Positions 45,230 through 54,088 of a stretch of 64,000 bases of DNA are shown in pieces (the stretch's first letter is position 1; the number at the start of each line of letters is the position of its first letter). Origin of the DNA: Pseudomonas brenneri (GTDB lineage Bacteria; Pseudomonadota; Gammaproteobacteria; Pseudomonadales; Pseudomonadaceae); assembly GCF_007858285.1 (NCBI RefSeq), contig NZ_VFIL01000004.1, forward strand, positions 310,001-374,000, written 5' to 3'. The notes beneath the pieces are model-generated. The model was not told the origin of the DNA, did not search any database, and saw nothing but the letters and a program-made list of their open reading frames with translations. The translations under genes were made by a program, and so were the position numbers.

Positions 45230-46570
45230 ATGATGCTGCGCGCTCTGTACCTGCTGGCACTCTGCAGCACTTTTCCTCTTGTGGTCCTTGCAACCCCTCT
45301 TCCCTTTCCCGAACACGGTCCGGCCCTGCGCATCCAGGGCTCCAACACCATTGGCGCGGCGTTGGGGCCCGCACTGGTCAAAGGCTTGATGGAACAACAG
45401 GGGCTCAAGGCCATACACCGCGAGCCGGCGCCCCGCCCCAATGAGCAACGCATCGTCGGCAGTACGGCCCAAGGCCAGCGTGTGTCAGTGGAAATCGCCG
45501 CCCATGGTTCCAGCACCGGCTTTGTCGCGCTGAAAAATGCCGAGGCGGACCTGGCCGCCGCTTCGCGTCCGATCAAGGACCATGAACTGGTCGAGCTCGA
45601 ACCCCTGGGCGACCTGAAAAGCCCCGGCGCCGAACAGGTGATCGCCATTGATGGCCTGGCAATCATCCTGCATCCCCGCAACCCACTGCACACCTTGAGC
45701 AGCGGGCAACTGGCGCAGGTTTTCAGCGGTGAAATCAGTACCTGGGAAGCCTTGGGCGGCAGCGGTGGCAAGATCCAGCTATACGCCCGCGATGATCAAT
45801 CCGGCACCTACGACACCTTCAAGGAACTGGTGCTCAACCGTTACGGCAAAACCCTCGACGGCACGGCAAAACGCTTCGAATCGAGCGAGCAATTGTCCGA
45901 CGCGGTCAGTCGCGACCCACAAGGCATTGGTTTTATTGGCCTGCCCTACGTACGCCAGGCCAAGGCGGCGGCCATCAGTGACGGCGACTCCCAGGCCATG
46001 TTGCCGCAGAACAGCCTGATCGCCACCGAGGATTACCCACTGTCGCGCCGCTTGTTCTTCTACCTGCCACCCAATAATACGAACCCCTGGGCCGCAGCGC
46101 TGGTGGACTTTGCCCAAGGCGCCCAAGGCCAGGCCATCGTTGCCGCCAATGGGTTTATTGCCCAACAGGTCCAGGCCATCACCGTGCAGCCACGGGCGCC
46201 GATGCCCGCGGCCTATCAGGCCATCGCCCGCGAGGCGCAGCGACTGACGGTGAACTTCCGCTTCGAAGAAGGCAGTGCCAGCCTGGACAACAAGGCACGC
46301 CAGGACCTGGCGCGGGTGGTGGCTTATCTCAGCAGCCACGACAAGCTCGACAAACGGGTGACGCTGGTGGGGTTTGGCGATGCCAAAAGTGACCCGCAGC
46401 GCGCGGCATTGCTCTCCAAATTGCGCGCGATGGCGGTACGCCGGGAACTGGTCAAGAGTGGTGTGGTGTTGCGCGATATTCGCGGCTTTGGCGCCGAGAT
46501 GCCGGTGGCGACCAATAGCGTGGATGAGGGGCGGATCAAGAATCGTCGGGTGGAGGTCTGGGTTTATTGA
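45230..46570 (+). CDS. PstS-like phosphate-binding domain fused to OmpA domain
   Basis: A 446-aa exported protein with signal MMLRALYLLALCSTFPLVVLA. A PstS-type substrate-binding domain follows (LRIQGSNTIGAALGPALVKG; DGLAIILHPRNPL; YARDDQSGTYDTFKELVL). From about residue 330 it has an OmpA-like peptidoglycan-binding domain (NFRFEEGSASLDNKA; LVGFGDAKSDPQRAALLSKLRA; NRRVEVWVY). GAAGGTGG precedes the start. It would therefore bind a phosphate-like ligand while tethered to the cell wall. No pst genes adjoin it. Confidence 0.9.
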   Translation: MMLRALYLLALCSTFPLVVLATPLPFPEHGPALRIQGSNTIGAALGPALVKGLMEQQGLKAIHREPAPRPNEQRIVGSTAQGQRVSVEIAAHGSSTGFVALKNAEADLAAASRPIKDHELVELEPLGDLKSPGAEQVIAIDGLAIILHPRNPLHTLSSGQLAQVFSGEISTWEALGGSGGKIQLYARDDQSGTYDTFKELVLNRYGKTLDGTAKRFESSEQLSDAVSRDPQGIGFIGLPYVRQAKAAAISDGDSQAMLPQNSLIATEDYPLSRRLFFYLPPNNTNPWAAALVDFAQGAQGQAIVAANGFIAQQVQAITVQPRAPMPAAYQAIAREAQRLTVNFRFEEGSASLDNKARQDLARVVAYLSSHDKLDKRVTLVGFGDAKSDPQRAALLSKLRAMAVRRELVKSGVVLRDIRGFGAEMPVATNSVDEGRIKNRRVEVWVY

Positions 46571-46600
46571 AGCCTGAAGACGGGGGTTGATTGCCCCCCG

Positions 46601-46650
46601 CTATCGCGGACAAGCCCGTTCCCACAGTGTGGAAGCGGGCTTGCTCGCGA
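46601..46650. repeat. REP pair, close inverted arrangement
   Basis: GCTATCGCGGACAAGCCCGTTCCCACA followed at once by TGTGGAAGCGGGCTTGCTCGCGAT; two elements head to head with almost no loop. Confidence 0.75.
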
Positions 46651-46666
46651 TACAGGCGACGCGGCC

Positions 46667-47896
46667 TTACTGGCCGCTGCGCATCAGCTCTTTAGGCACA
46701 TATTTGCCAATTTCAAACTTGCCAATCGCCGCCCGGTGCACTTCATCCGGGCCGTCGGCCAGGCGCAGGGTGCGCTGCATGGCATACATATAGGCCAGCG
46801 GGAAGTCATTGGAGACCCCGGCACCGCCGTGGATCTGGATCGCCCGGTCAATCACCTTCAAGGCCACGTTCGGTGCCACGACCTTGATCTGGGCGATTTC
46901 ACTTTTCGCCACCTTGTTGCCGACCGTGTCCATCATATAAGCGGCCTTCAAGGTCAGCAGGCGTGCCATGTCGATTTCCATCCGCGAGTCGGCAATCTTG
47001 TCGATGTTGCCACCCAGGCGCGCCAGCGGCTTGCCAAAGGCAGTGCGACTGACCGAGCGTTTGCACATCAATTCCAGGGCGCGCTCGGCCATGCCGATGG
47101 AGCGCATGCAGTGATGGATACGCCCGGGGCCAAGGCGACCCTGGGCAATTTCAAAGCCTCGGCCGTCACCCAGCAAGACGTTTTCGTACGGCACCCGCAC
47201 GTTGTCGAACAGTACCTCGGCATGCCCATGGGGTGCGTCGTCGTAGCCGAACACCGGCAGCGGGCGGACGATTTTCACACCGGGCGCATCCACCGGTACC
47301 AGAATCATCGAGTGCTGCTGGTGGCGCGGCGCATCCGGGTTGCTCAACCCCATGAAGATCAGGATCTTGCAGCGCGGGTCACAGGCGCCGGAGGTCCACC
47401 ACTTTTTACCGTTGATCACCCATTCGTCACCCTGGCGTTCAGCGCGGGCGGCCATGTTGGTGGCGTCGGAAGACGCCACGTCCGGTTCGGTCATGGCGAA
47501 CGCCGAGCGGATCTCCCCGCGCAGCAGCGGCTCCAGCCAGCGCTGTTTCTGCTCTTCGTTGGCGTAGCGCACCAGCACTTCCATATTGCCGGTGTCGGGC
47601 GCCGAGCAGTTGAAGGGCTCCGGCCCGAGCAAGGAACGGCCCATGATTTCTGCGAGCGGCGCGTATTCCAGGTTAGTCAGACCAGCGCCCAGCTCGGACT
47701 CCGGCAGGAACAGGTTCCACAGGCCTTCAGCCTTGGCGCGGGCCTTGAGCTCTTCCATGATCGCGGTGGGCTGCCAACGGTCACCTTCGCTGACCTGGCG
47801 TTCAAACACCGGCTCGGCGGGGTAAACGTAAGCATCCATAAACGCGGTGACGCGTTCACGCAGTTCCTGAACCTTGGGCGAATAGGCAAAATCCAT
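46667..47896 (-). CDS. Acyl-CoA dehydrogenase (ACAD10/11-like)
   Basis: A 409-aa FAD enzyme that introduces the 2,3-double bond in acyl-CoA. Landmarks are [22 protein letters not shown] (FAD/substrate loop), [21 protein letters not shown]-like [22 protein letters not shown] and the C-terminal [20 protein letters not shown]. The ACAD10/11-type segment [20 protein letters not shown] replaces the usual one. AAGGGAG lies before the start. It is divergent from a LysR gene that probably controls it. Confidence 0.92.
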   Translation of the reverse strand: MDFAYSPKVQELRERVTAFMDAYVYPAEPVFERQVSEGDRWQPTAIMEELKARAKAEGLWNLFLPESELGAGLTNLEYAPLAEIMGRSLLGPEPFNCSAPDTGNMEVLVRYANEEQKQRWLEPLLRGEIRSAFAMTEPDVASSDATNMAARAERQGDEWVINGKKWWTSGACDPRCKILIFMGLSNPDAPRHQQHSMILVPVDAPGVKIVRPLPVFGYDDAPHGHAEVLFDNVRVPYENVLLGDGRGFEIAQGRLGPGRIHHCMRSIGMAERALELMCKRSVSRTAFGKPLARLGGNIDKIADSRMEIDMARLLTLKAAYMMDTVGNKVAKSEIAQIKVVAPNVALKVIDRAIQIHGGAGVSNDFPLAYMYAMQRTLRLADGPDEVHRAAIGKFEIGKYVPKELMRSGQ

Positions 47897-48027
47897 GAGC
47901 AGCTCCCTTCTTTGAGAGGTTGTTTAGGTCATGCAATCGATGCTAGAACAGCGTTGATAATTTACCTAGCCTATTCTCGGCGTGTATTAACATTCATCAC
48001 CGATATATGATCGGCGCATGAAAACCT

Positions 48028-48035
48028 AACAAGAA
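48028..48035 (+). promoter_or_regulatory. Candidate Hfq/Crc CA motif before LysR gene
   Basis: AACAAGAA (AANAANAA), 12 bases before ATG 48048, within the ribosome binding region. Confidence 0.45.
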
Positions 48036-48047
48036 GAGCGCAGCGAA

Positions 48048-48977
48048 ATGAATCTGAGCAAGGTCGACCTCAATCTTTTCATCGTCTTTGACGCGATCTA
48101 CACCGAAGCCAACCTGACCCGCGCCGGGCAGATCGTCGGCATTACCCAGCCGGCCGTATCCAACGCCCTGGCACGCCTGCGCGAGACCTTCAACGACCCG
48201 CTGTTCGTGCGCACTGCCCAAGGCATGGTGCCGACGCCCATGGCCCAGAACATCATTGGCCCGGTGCGCAACGCCTTGTCGCTGTTGCGGGTATCGGTGC
48301 AGGAAAGCCGGATCTTCAACCCGTTGCAAGCGGCCAAGACCTACCGCATCAGCATGACCGACCTCACGGAGGCCGTGATCCTGCCGCCGCTGTTCCAGCG
48401 CCTGCGCCGCCTGGCGCCCACGGTGATCATCGAAAGCTTTTTGTCCAAGCGCCGGGAAACCACCAAGGAACTGGCCGCCGGGCGCCTGGATTTTGCCGTG
48501 GATGCACCGCTCAACACTGACCCGCAAGTGCGTCACGTCAAGCTGATGGAAGACCGCTACGTGTGCGCCATGCGCAAGGGGCATCCGCTGGCGGGCAAGG
48601 AAAAATTCAGCCTGGATGACTACCTGGGACTGACCCATATTCATATTTCCAGCCGCCGCAATGGCCTGGGCCACGTCGACCTGGCACTGGGCAAGATGGG
48701 CATCCAGCGCAAGATCGCCCTGCGTTCGCAGCATTACCTGATGGCTTCCCAGGTATTGCAGCAGACCGATATGGTGATGACCGTGCCCGAGCGCTTTGCA
48801 AGGCGTAACGACCTGCACTCGTTCAACCTGCCGGTCAATGATGTGCCGCCGGTGGAAACCCACTTGTACTGGCATGAAAGCACCGACCAGGACCCGGCCA
48901 ACCGCTGGATGCGTGAGCAGATGATCGAGTTGTGCCAGCAGGTCACGGCGCGCGAGAAGAAGTTGGATAACCCGTAG
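48048..48977 (+). CDS. LysR-family regulator
   Basis: A 309-aa LysR protein. The winged helix is VDLNLFIVFDAIYTEANLTRAG with recognition helix ITQPAVSNALARLRETF. The PTPMAQNI..VRNAL linker and substrate-binding domain follow. It is of the NodD/NahR-like group by its start. It is divergent from the acyl-CoA dehydrogenase gene, suggesting control of that gene by an acyl-CoA or acid. The intergenic DNA is AT-rich, as expected for a LysR-regulated promoter. Confidence 0.9.
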   Translation: MNLSKVDLNLFIVFDAIYTEANLTRAGQIVGITQPAVSNALARLRETFNDPLFVRTAQGMVPTPMAQNIIGPVRNALSLLRVSVQESRIFNPLQAAKTYRISMTDLTEAVILPPLFQRLRRLAPTVIIESFLSKRRETTKELAAGRLDFAVDAPLNTDPQVRHVKLMEDRYVCAMRKGHPLAGKEKFSLDDYLGLTHIHISSRRNGLGHVDLALGKMGIQRKIALRSQHYLMASQVLQQTDMVMTVPERFARRNDLHSFNLPVNDVPPVETHLYWHESTDQDPANRWMREQMIELCQQVTAREKKLDNP

Positions 48978-48989
48978 GCGGTGATTTGC

Positions 48990-49005
48990 TTGACGCTTAC
49001 GTCAA
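48990..49005. promoter_or_regulatory. LiuR operator before liuR
   Basis: TTGACGCTTACGTCAA, a near-perfect 16-bp palindrome of the LiuR type (TTGACGTTAACGTCAA), 43 bp before the liuR ATG. It implies autoregulation. Confidence 0.8.
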
Positions 49006-49047
49006 GCAGCCATTAGCGTAGCGCCAAGACCCTCCTTGAGCGCCACC

Positions 49048-49449
49048 ATGAGCACGACCTACAGCATCTCCGACCTGGCCCGCGAGTTGGACATCACCAC
49101 CCGGGCCATTCGCTTCTATGAAGAACAAGGTCTCTTGAGCCCCGAACGCCGGGGCCAGGAGCGTATCTATTCGCCACGGGACAAAGTCAGCCTGAAGCTG
49201 ATCCTGCGCGGCAAGCGCATCGGTTTTTCCTTGGCCGAGTGCCGCGAGTTGATCGAGCTCTACGACCCCACCAGCGGCAATCAAAAACAGCTGCACAGTA
49301 TGCTGGCGAAAATCAGCGAACGTCGCGAGCAGTTGGAACAACAGTTGCTCGACATCGAACAGATGAAGCTGGAGCTGGACACCGCCGAAGAACGTTGCAC
49401 CCAGGCCCTGGAACAGACAATCCAGAGCCAGGTCGGCCAACCCCAATAA
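49048..49449 (+). CDS. liuR: MerR-family regulator LiuR
   Basis: A 133-aa MerR protein that controls leucine/isovalerate catabolism. The helix-turn-helix is YSISDLARELDITTRAIRFYEEQGLL, the wing ERIYSPRDKVSLKLI, and a long dimerising coiled coil is rich in Glu/Gln. ATG 49048 is used; the TTG at 49036 is less likely. It has its own operator upstream and is 14 bp before liuE. It probably also binds the two operators between the CoA ligase and liuA at 52.8 kb. Confidence 0.93.
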   Translation: MSTTYSISDLARELDITTRAIRFYEEQGLLSPERRGQERIYSPRDKVSLKLILRGKRIGFSLAECRELIELYDPTSGNQKQLHSMLAKISERREQLEQQLLDIEQMKLELDTAEERCTQALEQTIQSQVGQPQ

Positions 49450-49452
49450 AAA
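49445..49452 (+). promoter_or_regulatory. Candidate Hfq/Crc CA motif before liuE
   Basis: AATAAAAA (AANAANAA), followed by AGG, 11 bases before ATG 49464; it overlaps the ribosome site. Confidence 0.5.
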
Positions 49453-49463
49453 AGGTAAATCCC

Positions 49464-50363
49464 ATGTCTCTCCCCTCCCATGTGCGCCTGGTCGAAGTCG
49501 GCCCGCGCGACGGCCTGCAAAACGAAGCGCAACCGATCAGCGTGGCCGACAAGGTACGTCTGGTCGACGCCCTCAGTGCGGCGGGCCTGGGCTATATCGA
49601 AGTCGGCAGTTTTGTCTCGCCTAAATGGGTACCGCAGATGGCCGGATCGGCCGAGGTGTTTGCGCAGATCCAGCGCAAGCCGGGGGTGATCTACGGCGCC
49701 CTGGCACCGAACCTGCGCGGGTTCGAGGACGCGCTGGCGGCCGGGGTCAAGGAGGTCGCGGTGTTTGCGGCGGCGTCCGAGGCGTTTTCCCAGCGCAATA
49801 TCAACTGCTCCATCAGCGAAAGCCTGGAGCGCTTTGCGCCCATCATGGCGGCAGCGCAGCAGCATGGCGTCAGTGTGCGCGGGTATGTGTCCTGCGTGCT
49901 GGGCTGCCCGTATGAAGGCCAGGTCGCCCCAGAACAAGTGGCCGCAGTGGCCCGTGAGTTGCATGCCATGGGCTGCTACGAGGTGTCTTTGGGCGACACC
50001 ATCGGCACCGGCACCGCAGGCGCCACTCGGCGGATGTTCGAGGTGGTGGGCAAGGACGTGCCACGGGCAAAACTCGCCGGGCACTTCCATGACACCTATG
50101 GCCAGGCCATCGCCAATGTCTACGCCAGCCTGCTGGAGGGTATCGAGGTGTTCGACAGCTCTATCGCCGGCCTCGGCGGCTGCCCCTATGCCAAGGGCGC
50201 CAGCGGCAACGTGGCGACCGAGGACGTGCTGTACCTGCTCAACGGCCTGGGCATCGAGACCGGCATCGACATGGACACGTTGATCGTGGCGGGCCAACAG
50301 ATCTGTACGGTCCTGGGTCGCCCCACCGGCTCACGCGTGGCCAAGGCCCGCAGTGCCCATTGA
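49464..50363 (+). CDS. liuE: Hydroxymethylglutaryl-CoA lyase
   Basis: It cleaves HMG-CoA to acetyl-CoA and acetoacetate, the last step of leucine degradation (also named mvaB). It is 299 aa with a TIM barrel: RLVEVGPRDGLQNEAQPI (metal Asp), GAGF-like VGSFVSPKWVPQM, the signature SCVLGCPYEGQV, HFHDTYGQAIANVY and the catalytic Cys in AGLGGCPYAKGASGNVATED. ATG 49464 is the natural start; the longer frame overlaps liuR. It is separated from liuABCD by crcY and an acyl-CoA ligase gene. Confidence 0.95.
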   Translation: MSLPSHVRLVEVGPRDGLQNEAQPISVADKVRLVDALSAAGLGYIEVGSFVSPKWVPQMAGSAEVFAQIQRKPGVIYGALAPNLRGFEDALAAGVKEVAVFAAASEAFSQRNINCSISESLERFAPIMAAAQQHGVSVRGYVSCVLGCPYEGQVAPEQVAAVARELHAMGCYEVSLGDTIGTGTAGATRRMFEVVGKDVPRAKLAGHFHDTYGQAIANVYASLLEGIEVFDSSIAGLGGCPYAKGASGNVATEDVLYLLNGLGIETGIDMDTLIVAGQQICTVLGRPTGSRVAKARSAH

Positions 50364-50383
50364 GTAGCGCACCCGTGACGATG

Positions 50384-50413
50384 TGTTACCTCGCGGCTAC
50401 ACATCGGGTAACA
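50384..50413. promoter_or_regulatory. Candidate CbrB upstream activating site
   Basis: TGTTAC-N18-GTAACA, an inverted repeat (TGTTACC / GGGTAACA) centred about 123 bp before the crcY start, a fitting place for a sigma-54 enhancer-binding protein such as CbrB. Confidence 0.55.
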
Positions 50414-50496
50414 CGGGAACATATTTTGTCGCATTTCCTGAAGTAAATTTCCCACGAAAAAATCAAACCATTGATTTTAAAGGGTTTTAAAAAGTT

Positions 50497-50510
50497 GGCA
50501 CGGCTTCTGC
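50497..50510 (+). promoter_or_regulatory. Sigma-54 promoter of crcY
   Basis: TTGGCACGGCTTCTGCT has GG at 50497-50498 and GC at 50509-50510 with exactly ten bases between. Predicted transcription start near 50522. Confidence 0.88.
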
Positions 50511-50521
50511 TATCTCTATGG

Positions 50522-50895
50522 CATAACAAGAATAAAAAGCACCAAACCTAATAAAAATAAGACGTAACGACTCTGACATAACAAAAACAACACGGCAGAG
50601 ACGCAGCTAACAGATTTTTTTGGAGAAGATGTGCTTCGCAGGGTACGGCGCAAGCCGCCACTCGCAACCGGGCAGAGAACAATAAAACTACCTCAAGGTA
50701 GCTACCCACTGGTTGGATCGCGTGCGAAGAAGCAGATCAGCGCTCAAAAAAATACGTTTGCTCTTGACCCCGGATGGGGGTCGCCAAAAACAGCGGTAAA
50801 GGGCCACGGTTGCCAAAAACAACAATAGACCGCCCCTCAATAATAAAAAAAGAGCACGTAACAACAAATTAAAGGGGAGCTTCGGCTCCCCTTTG
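50522..50895 (+). ncRNA. crcY: CrcY small RNA (Hfq/Crc antagonist)
   Basis: About 374 bases, from the sigma-54 start to a strong terminator, with no good open frame. It contains seven or eight AANAANAA motifs that bind Hfq with Crc: near 50525, 50550, 50580, 50678, 50815-50825, 50839 and 50860. The size and motif load match CrcZ/CrcY/CrcX RNAs. The position right after the HMG-CoA lyase gene is that of CrcY in P. putida. CrcY sequesters Hfq and Crc when the preferred carbon source is gone, relieving catabolite repression. Confidence 0.9.
50871..50895 (+). terminator. Terminator of crcY
   Basis: AAAGGGGAGC-TTCG-GCTCCCCTTT, a perfect ten-base stem with a UUCG loop, then TGTGCT. Confidence 0.88.
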
Positions 50896-50934
50896 TGCTG
50901 TCTGGGTGAAATGCATTTTGTGCCCCCTCAATCC

Positions 50935-51026
50935 CCTGTGGGAGCGGGCTTGCTCGCGAAGGCGGTGGGTCAATTGATGAATACTTGACTGATACTCCGC
51001 TATCGCGAGCAAGCCCGCTCCCACAC
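50935..51026. repeat. REP pair
   Basis: TGTGGGAGCGGGCTTGCTCG and the inverse CGAGCAAGCCCGCTCCCACA, between crcY and the CoA-ligase gene. Confidence 0.9.
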
Positions 51027-51059
51027 AAGCCCAACCCCACATCAGGTTTGGGCCAGGCC

Positions 51060-52742
51060 TCAGGGTTCGCGCCCCAGTTCCTCGATCGTGATCTCACGCA
51101 TACGAAACTTCTGGATCTTGCCCGTCACCGTCATCGGAAACGCTTCGACAAACCGAAAGTGCTTCGGCGTCTTGAAGTGCGCAATGCGCCCCTTGCACCA
51201 GGTTTGCAGTTCCAGTTCGTTGGCCACATGCCCCGGGTGGAACTTGATCCAGGCCACGATCTCTTCACCGTAGCGCTCATCGGGAATGCCGATGATCTGC
51301 ACATCGGCCACCGCCGGGTGGGTGAAGAAGAACTCCTCCAGTTCCCGCGGGTACACGTTCTCGCCACCGCGAATGATCATGTCCTTGTTGCGCCCCGCGA
51401 TGCACACATAGCCCTGCTCATCCATGCTCGCCAGGTCGCCGGTGTGCATCCAGCCGGCGTCGTCGATGGCTTCGCGGGTGCCCTCGGGGTTGTTCCAGTA
51501 GCCGAGCATCACGCTGTAGCCACGGGTACACAACTCGCCGATCTGCCCGCGTGGCACGGTGTTGCCGGCCTCGTCGATGATCTTGCTTTCCAATTGTGGC
51601 TGGGTGCGCCCGACCGTGGTCACGCGACGCTCCAGGTCGTCATCCGCACCGGTCTGCAGCGACACCGGGCTGGTCTCGGTCATGCCGTAGGCAATCTGTA
51701 CTTCGCTCATATGCAGGTCGCTGATCACCCGGCGCATCACCTCGATCGGGCAGGTAGAGCCGGCCATGATCCCGGTGCGCAGGGTCGACAGGTCGAACTC
51801 GTCGCGCTGCGGATGATCGAGCATGGCGATGAACATCGTGGGCACGCCGTACAGGCCAGTGGCGCGTTCTTCGGCCACGGCCGTCAGGGTCAGCAGCGGG
51901 TCGAAGCCGTCATTGGGATAGATCATGGTGGTGCCATGGGTAATGCAGCCCAGATTACCCATGACCATGCCGAAGCAATGATAGAGCGGCACCGGGATCA
52001 CCAGGCGGTCCTGGGCGGTCAGGCCCAGGCTTTCGCCGACCATGTAGCCGTTGTTGAGGATGTTGTGATGGCTGAGGGTGGCACCCTTGGGAAAGCCCGT
52101 GGTGCCGGAGGTGTACTGGATGTTGACGGCTTGGTCGAAGTGCAGGCTGGCCTCGCGCTGGTGTAACTGCTGCACAGGGACTCCTGCACCGAGGGTCGAC
52201 AATTGCAACCAGGGCAGGAACCCCGAGGGCGGTCGTGCATCCAGGCTGATCACCCCGCGCAGTTCGGGTAACCGCTCACAGCGCAATTGGCCAGCGCCCT
52301 GCTCCGTCAGCTCGGGCACCAGCGCCTGCAACATCCCGTGATAGTCGGAGGACTTGAACGAACCGGCGCAGATCAACCACTGGCAACCCGACTGCTTAAG
52401 CACGTATTCCAGCTCACTGCTGCGGTAGGCCGGGTTGATATTGACCAGGATCACCCCGAGCTTGGCGCTGGCCACTTGGCTGATGCACCACTCGGCACAA
52501 TTCGGCGCCCAGATGCCGAGGCGATCCCCGGCCTGCAAACCCAGGGCCAGCAGAGCGCGTGCATGCAGGTCCACGGCTGCGGCCAGTTGCCGCCAGGTGT
52601 AGCGCAGGTGCTGGTGGCGCACCACCAGGGCCTCGCCCTGCGGGTACTGCGCCACTGTGCGGTCAAATGCCTGGCCAATGGTCATGGCCAGCAGGGCCTT
52701 GTCCTGTGGGCCACGGCTGTAGCTCTGATTCGGTTGATCCAT
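51060..52742 (-). CDS. AMP-binding acyl-CoA synthetase
   Basis: It activates a carboxylic acid to its CoA thioester with ATP. It is 560 aa. The P-loop-like signature is [21 protein letters not shown]5 is [10 protein letters not shown]7 is [12 protein letters not shown] and the C-terminal Lys is in [13 protein letters not shown]. It is divergent from liuA with LiuR palindromes between, the same position as PP_4063 in P. putida, so it probably activates isovalerate, methylcrotonate or related acids feeding the liu pathway. The substrate is inferred from context. Confidence 0.92.
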   Translation of the reverse strand: MDQPNQSYSRGPQDKALLAMTIGQAFDRTVAQYPQGEALVVRHQHLRYTWRQLAAAVDLHARALLALGLQAGDRLGIWAPNCAEWCISQVASAKLGVILVNINPAYRSSELEYVLKQSGCQWLICAGSFKSSDYHGMLQALVPELTEQGAGQLRCERLPELRGVISLDARPPSGFLPWLQLSTLGAGVPVQQLHQREASLHFDQAVNIQYTSGTTGFPKGATLSHHNILNNGYMVGESLGLTAQDRLVIPVPLYHCFGMVMGNLGCITHGTTMIYPNDGFDPLLTLTAVAEERATGLYGVPTMFIAMLDHPQRDEFDLSTLRTGIMAGSTCPIEVMRRVISDLHMSEVQIAYGMTETSPVSLQTGADDDLERRVTTVGRTQPQLESKIIDEAGNTVPRGQIGELCTRGYSVMLGYWNNPEGTREAIDDAGWMHTGDLASMDEQGYVCIAGRNKDMIIRGGENVYPRELEEFFFTHPAVADVQIIGIPDERYGEEIVAWIKFHPGHVANELELQTWCKGRIAHFKTPKHFRFVEAFPMTVTGKIQKFRMREITIEELGREP

Positions 52743-52796
52743 GACGACCCCTATTGTCTTTTTTGTAGGTGGACGGTGCGCCGATCAGGCGCGAGC

Positions 52797-52812
52797 TTGA
52801 CGTTAACGTAAG
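52797..52812. promoter_or_regulatory. LiuR operator, ligase side
   Basis: TTGACGTTAACGTAAG, LiuR-type palindrome, 43 bp from the liuA-side copy and on the ligase side of the divergent region. Confidence 0.82.
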
Positions 52813-52839
52813 CTACGATTGACAGTCATGCAACGCAAG

Positions 52840-52855
52840 TTTACGTTAACGTAAA
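52840..52855. promoter_or_regulatory. LiuR operator, liuA side
   Basis: TTTACGTTAACGTAAA, a perfect 16-bp palindrome, 59 bp before the liuA start. MerR-family sites lie between -35 and -10. Confidence 0.87.
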
Positions 52856-52886
52856 GGTGATCGCCCAATGGCATCGCCAGCCCCAC

Positions 52887-52894
52887 AACAATAA
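52887..52894 (+). promoter_or_regulatory. Candidate Hfq/Crc CA motif before liuA
   Basis: AACAATAA (AANAANAA), 20 bases before ATG 52914. Confidence 0.5.
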
Positions 52895-52913
52895 TGTTTA
52901 TAGGTGCCCTCCC

Positions 52914-54077
52914 ATGAGTTACCCGACCCTGAACTTCGCCCTCGGTGAAACCATCGACATGCTGCGCGACCAGGTGCAGGCCTTCGTGGCCAAGGAGCTG
53001 GCGCCACGGGCGGCGCAGATCGACATCGACAACCTGTTCCCCGTGGATATGTGGCGCAAGTTCGGTGACATGGGCCTGTTGGGCATCACCGTGCCGGAAG
53101 AATACGGTGGTGCCGGCCTGGGTTACCTGGCCCACGTGGTGGCCATGGAAGAAATCAGCCGCGGCTCGGCCTCGGTGGCGCTGTCCTACGGTGCGCACTC
53201 CAACCTGTGCGTCAACCAGATCAACCGCAACGGTAGCCACGCGCAAAAACTCAAGTACCTGCCCAAGCTGATCAGCGGCGAGCACATCGGCGCCCTGGCC
53301 ATGAGCGAGCCGAATGCCGGCTCCGACGTGGTCTCGATGAAGCTGCGCGCCGACAAACGCGGCAGCGTGTATGTGCTCAACGGCAGCAAGACCTGGATCA
53401 CCAACGGCCCCGATGCCCACACCTACGTGATCTACGCCAAGACCGACCTGGAAAAAGGCGCCCACGGCATTACCGCGTTTATCGTCGAGCGCGACTCGAA
53501 AGGCTTCAGCCGCAGCAACAAGTTCGACAAGCTGGGCATGCGCGGCTCCAACACCTGCGAGCTGTTTTTCGACGACGTCGAGGTGCCTGAAGAAAACATC
53601 CTCGGCGCGCTCAATGGCGGCGTCAAAGTGCTGATGAGTGGCCTGGACTACGAGCGCGTGGTGCTCTCCGGTGGCCCGACCGGGATCATGCAGGCCTGCA
53701 TGGACCTGATCGTGCCGTACATCCACGACCGCAAGCAGTTCGGCCAGAGCATCGGCGAGTTCCAACTGATCCAGGGCAAGGTCGCCGACATGTACACCCA
53801 GCTCAACGCCAGCCGCGCCTACCTCTATGCGGTGGCCCAGGCCTGCGAGCGTGGCGAAACCACACGCAAGGACGCCGCCGGGGTGATCTTGTACAGCGCC
53901 GAACGCGCGACACAGATGGCCCTCGATGCGATCCAGATTCTCGGCGGCAATGGCTACATCAATGAATTCCCGGCCGGCCGCCTGTTGCGCGATGCCAAGC
54001 TATATGAAATCGGCGCGGGTACCAGTGAGATCCGGCGCATGTTGATTGGCCGCGAACTGTTCAACGAAACCCGCTGA
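52914..54077 (+). CDS. liuA: Isovaleryl-CoA dehydrogenase
   Basis: It oxidises isovaleryl-CoA to 3-methylcrotonyl-CoA, the first step of the liu pathway, passing electrons to ETF. It is 387 aa. [20 protein letters not shown] and [15 protein letters not shown] are ACAD signatures. The catalytic Glu is in [14 protein letters not shown], where isovaleryl-CoA dehydrogenases keep it. The C-terminus has [36 protein letters not shown] 52914 is used, since the longer frame enters the operator. It is first of four genes. Confidence 0.95.
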   Translation: MSYPTLNFALGETIDMLRDQVQAFVAKELAPRAAQIDIDNLFPVDMWRKFGDMGLLGITVPEEYGGAGLGYLAHVVAMEEISRGSASVALSYGAHSNLCVNQINRNGSHAQKLKYLPKLISGEHIGALAMSEPNAGSDVVSMKLRADKRGSVYVLNGSKTWITNGPDAHTYVIYAKTDLEKGAHGITAFIVERDSKGFSRSNKFDKLGMRGSNTCELFFDDVEVPEENILGALNGGVKVLMSGLDYERVVLSGGPTGIMQACMDLIVPYIHDRKQFGQSIGEFQLIQGKVADMYTQLNASRAYLYAVAQACERGETTRKDAAGVILYSAERATQMALDAIQILGGNGYINEFPAGRLLRDAKLYEIGAGTSEIRRMLIGRELFNETR

Positions 54078-54088
54078 GGGAGTGCACC

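Noticed and set aside
50631..50828. 65-residue frame inside crcY
   Set aside because: It lies within the sRNA, and the AANAANAA motifs and terminator explain the sequence better; a small peptide cannot be wholly ruled out.
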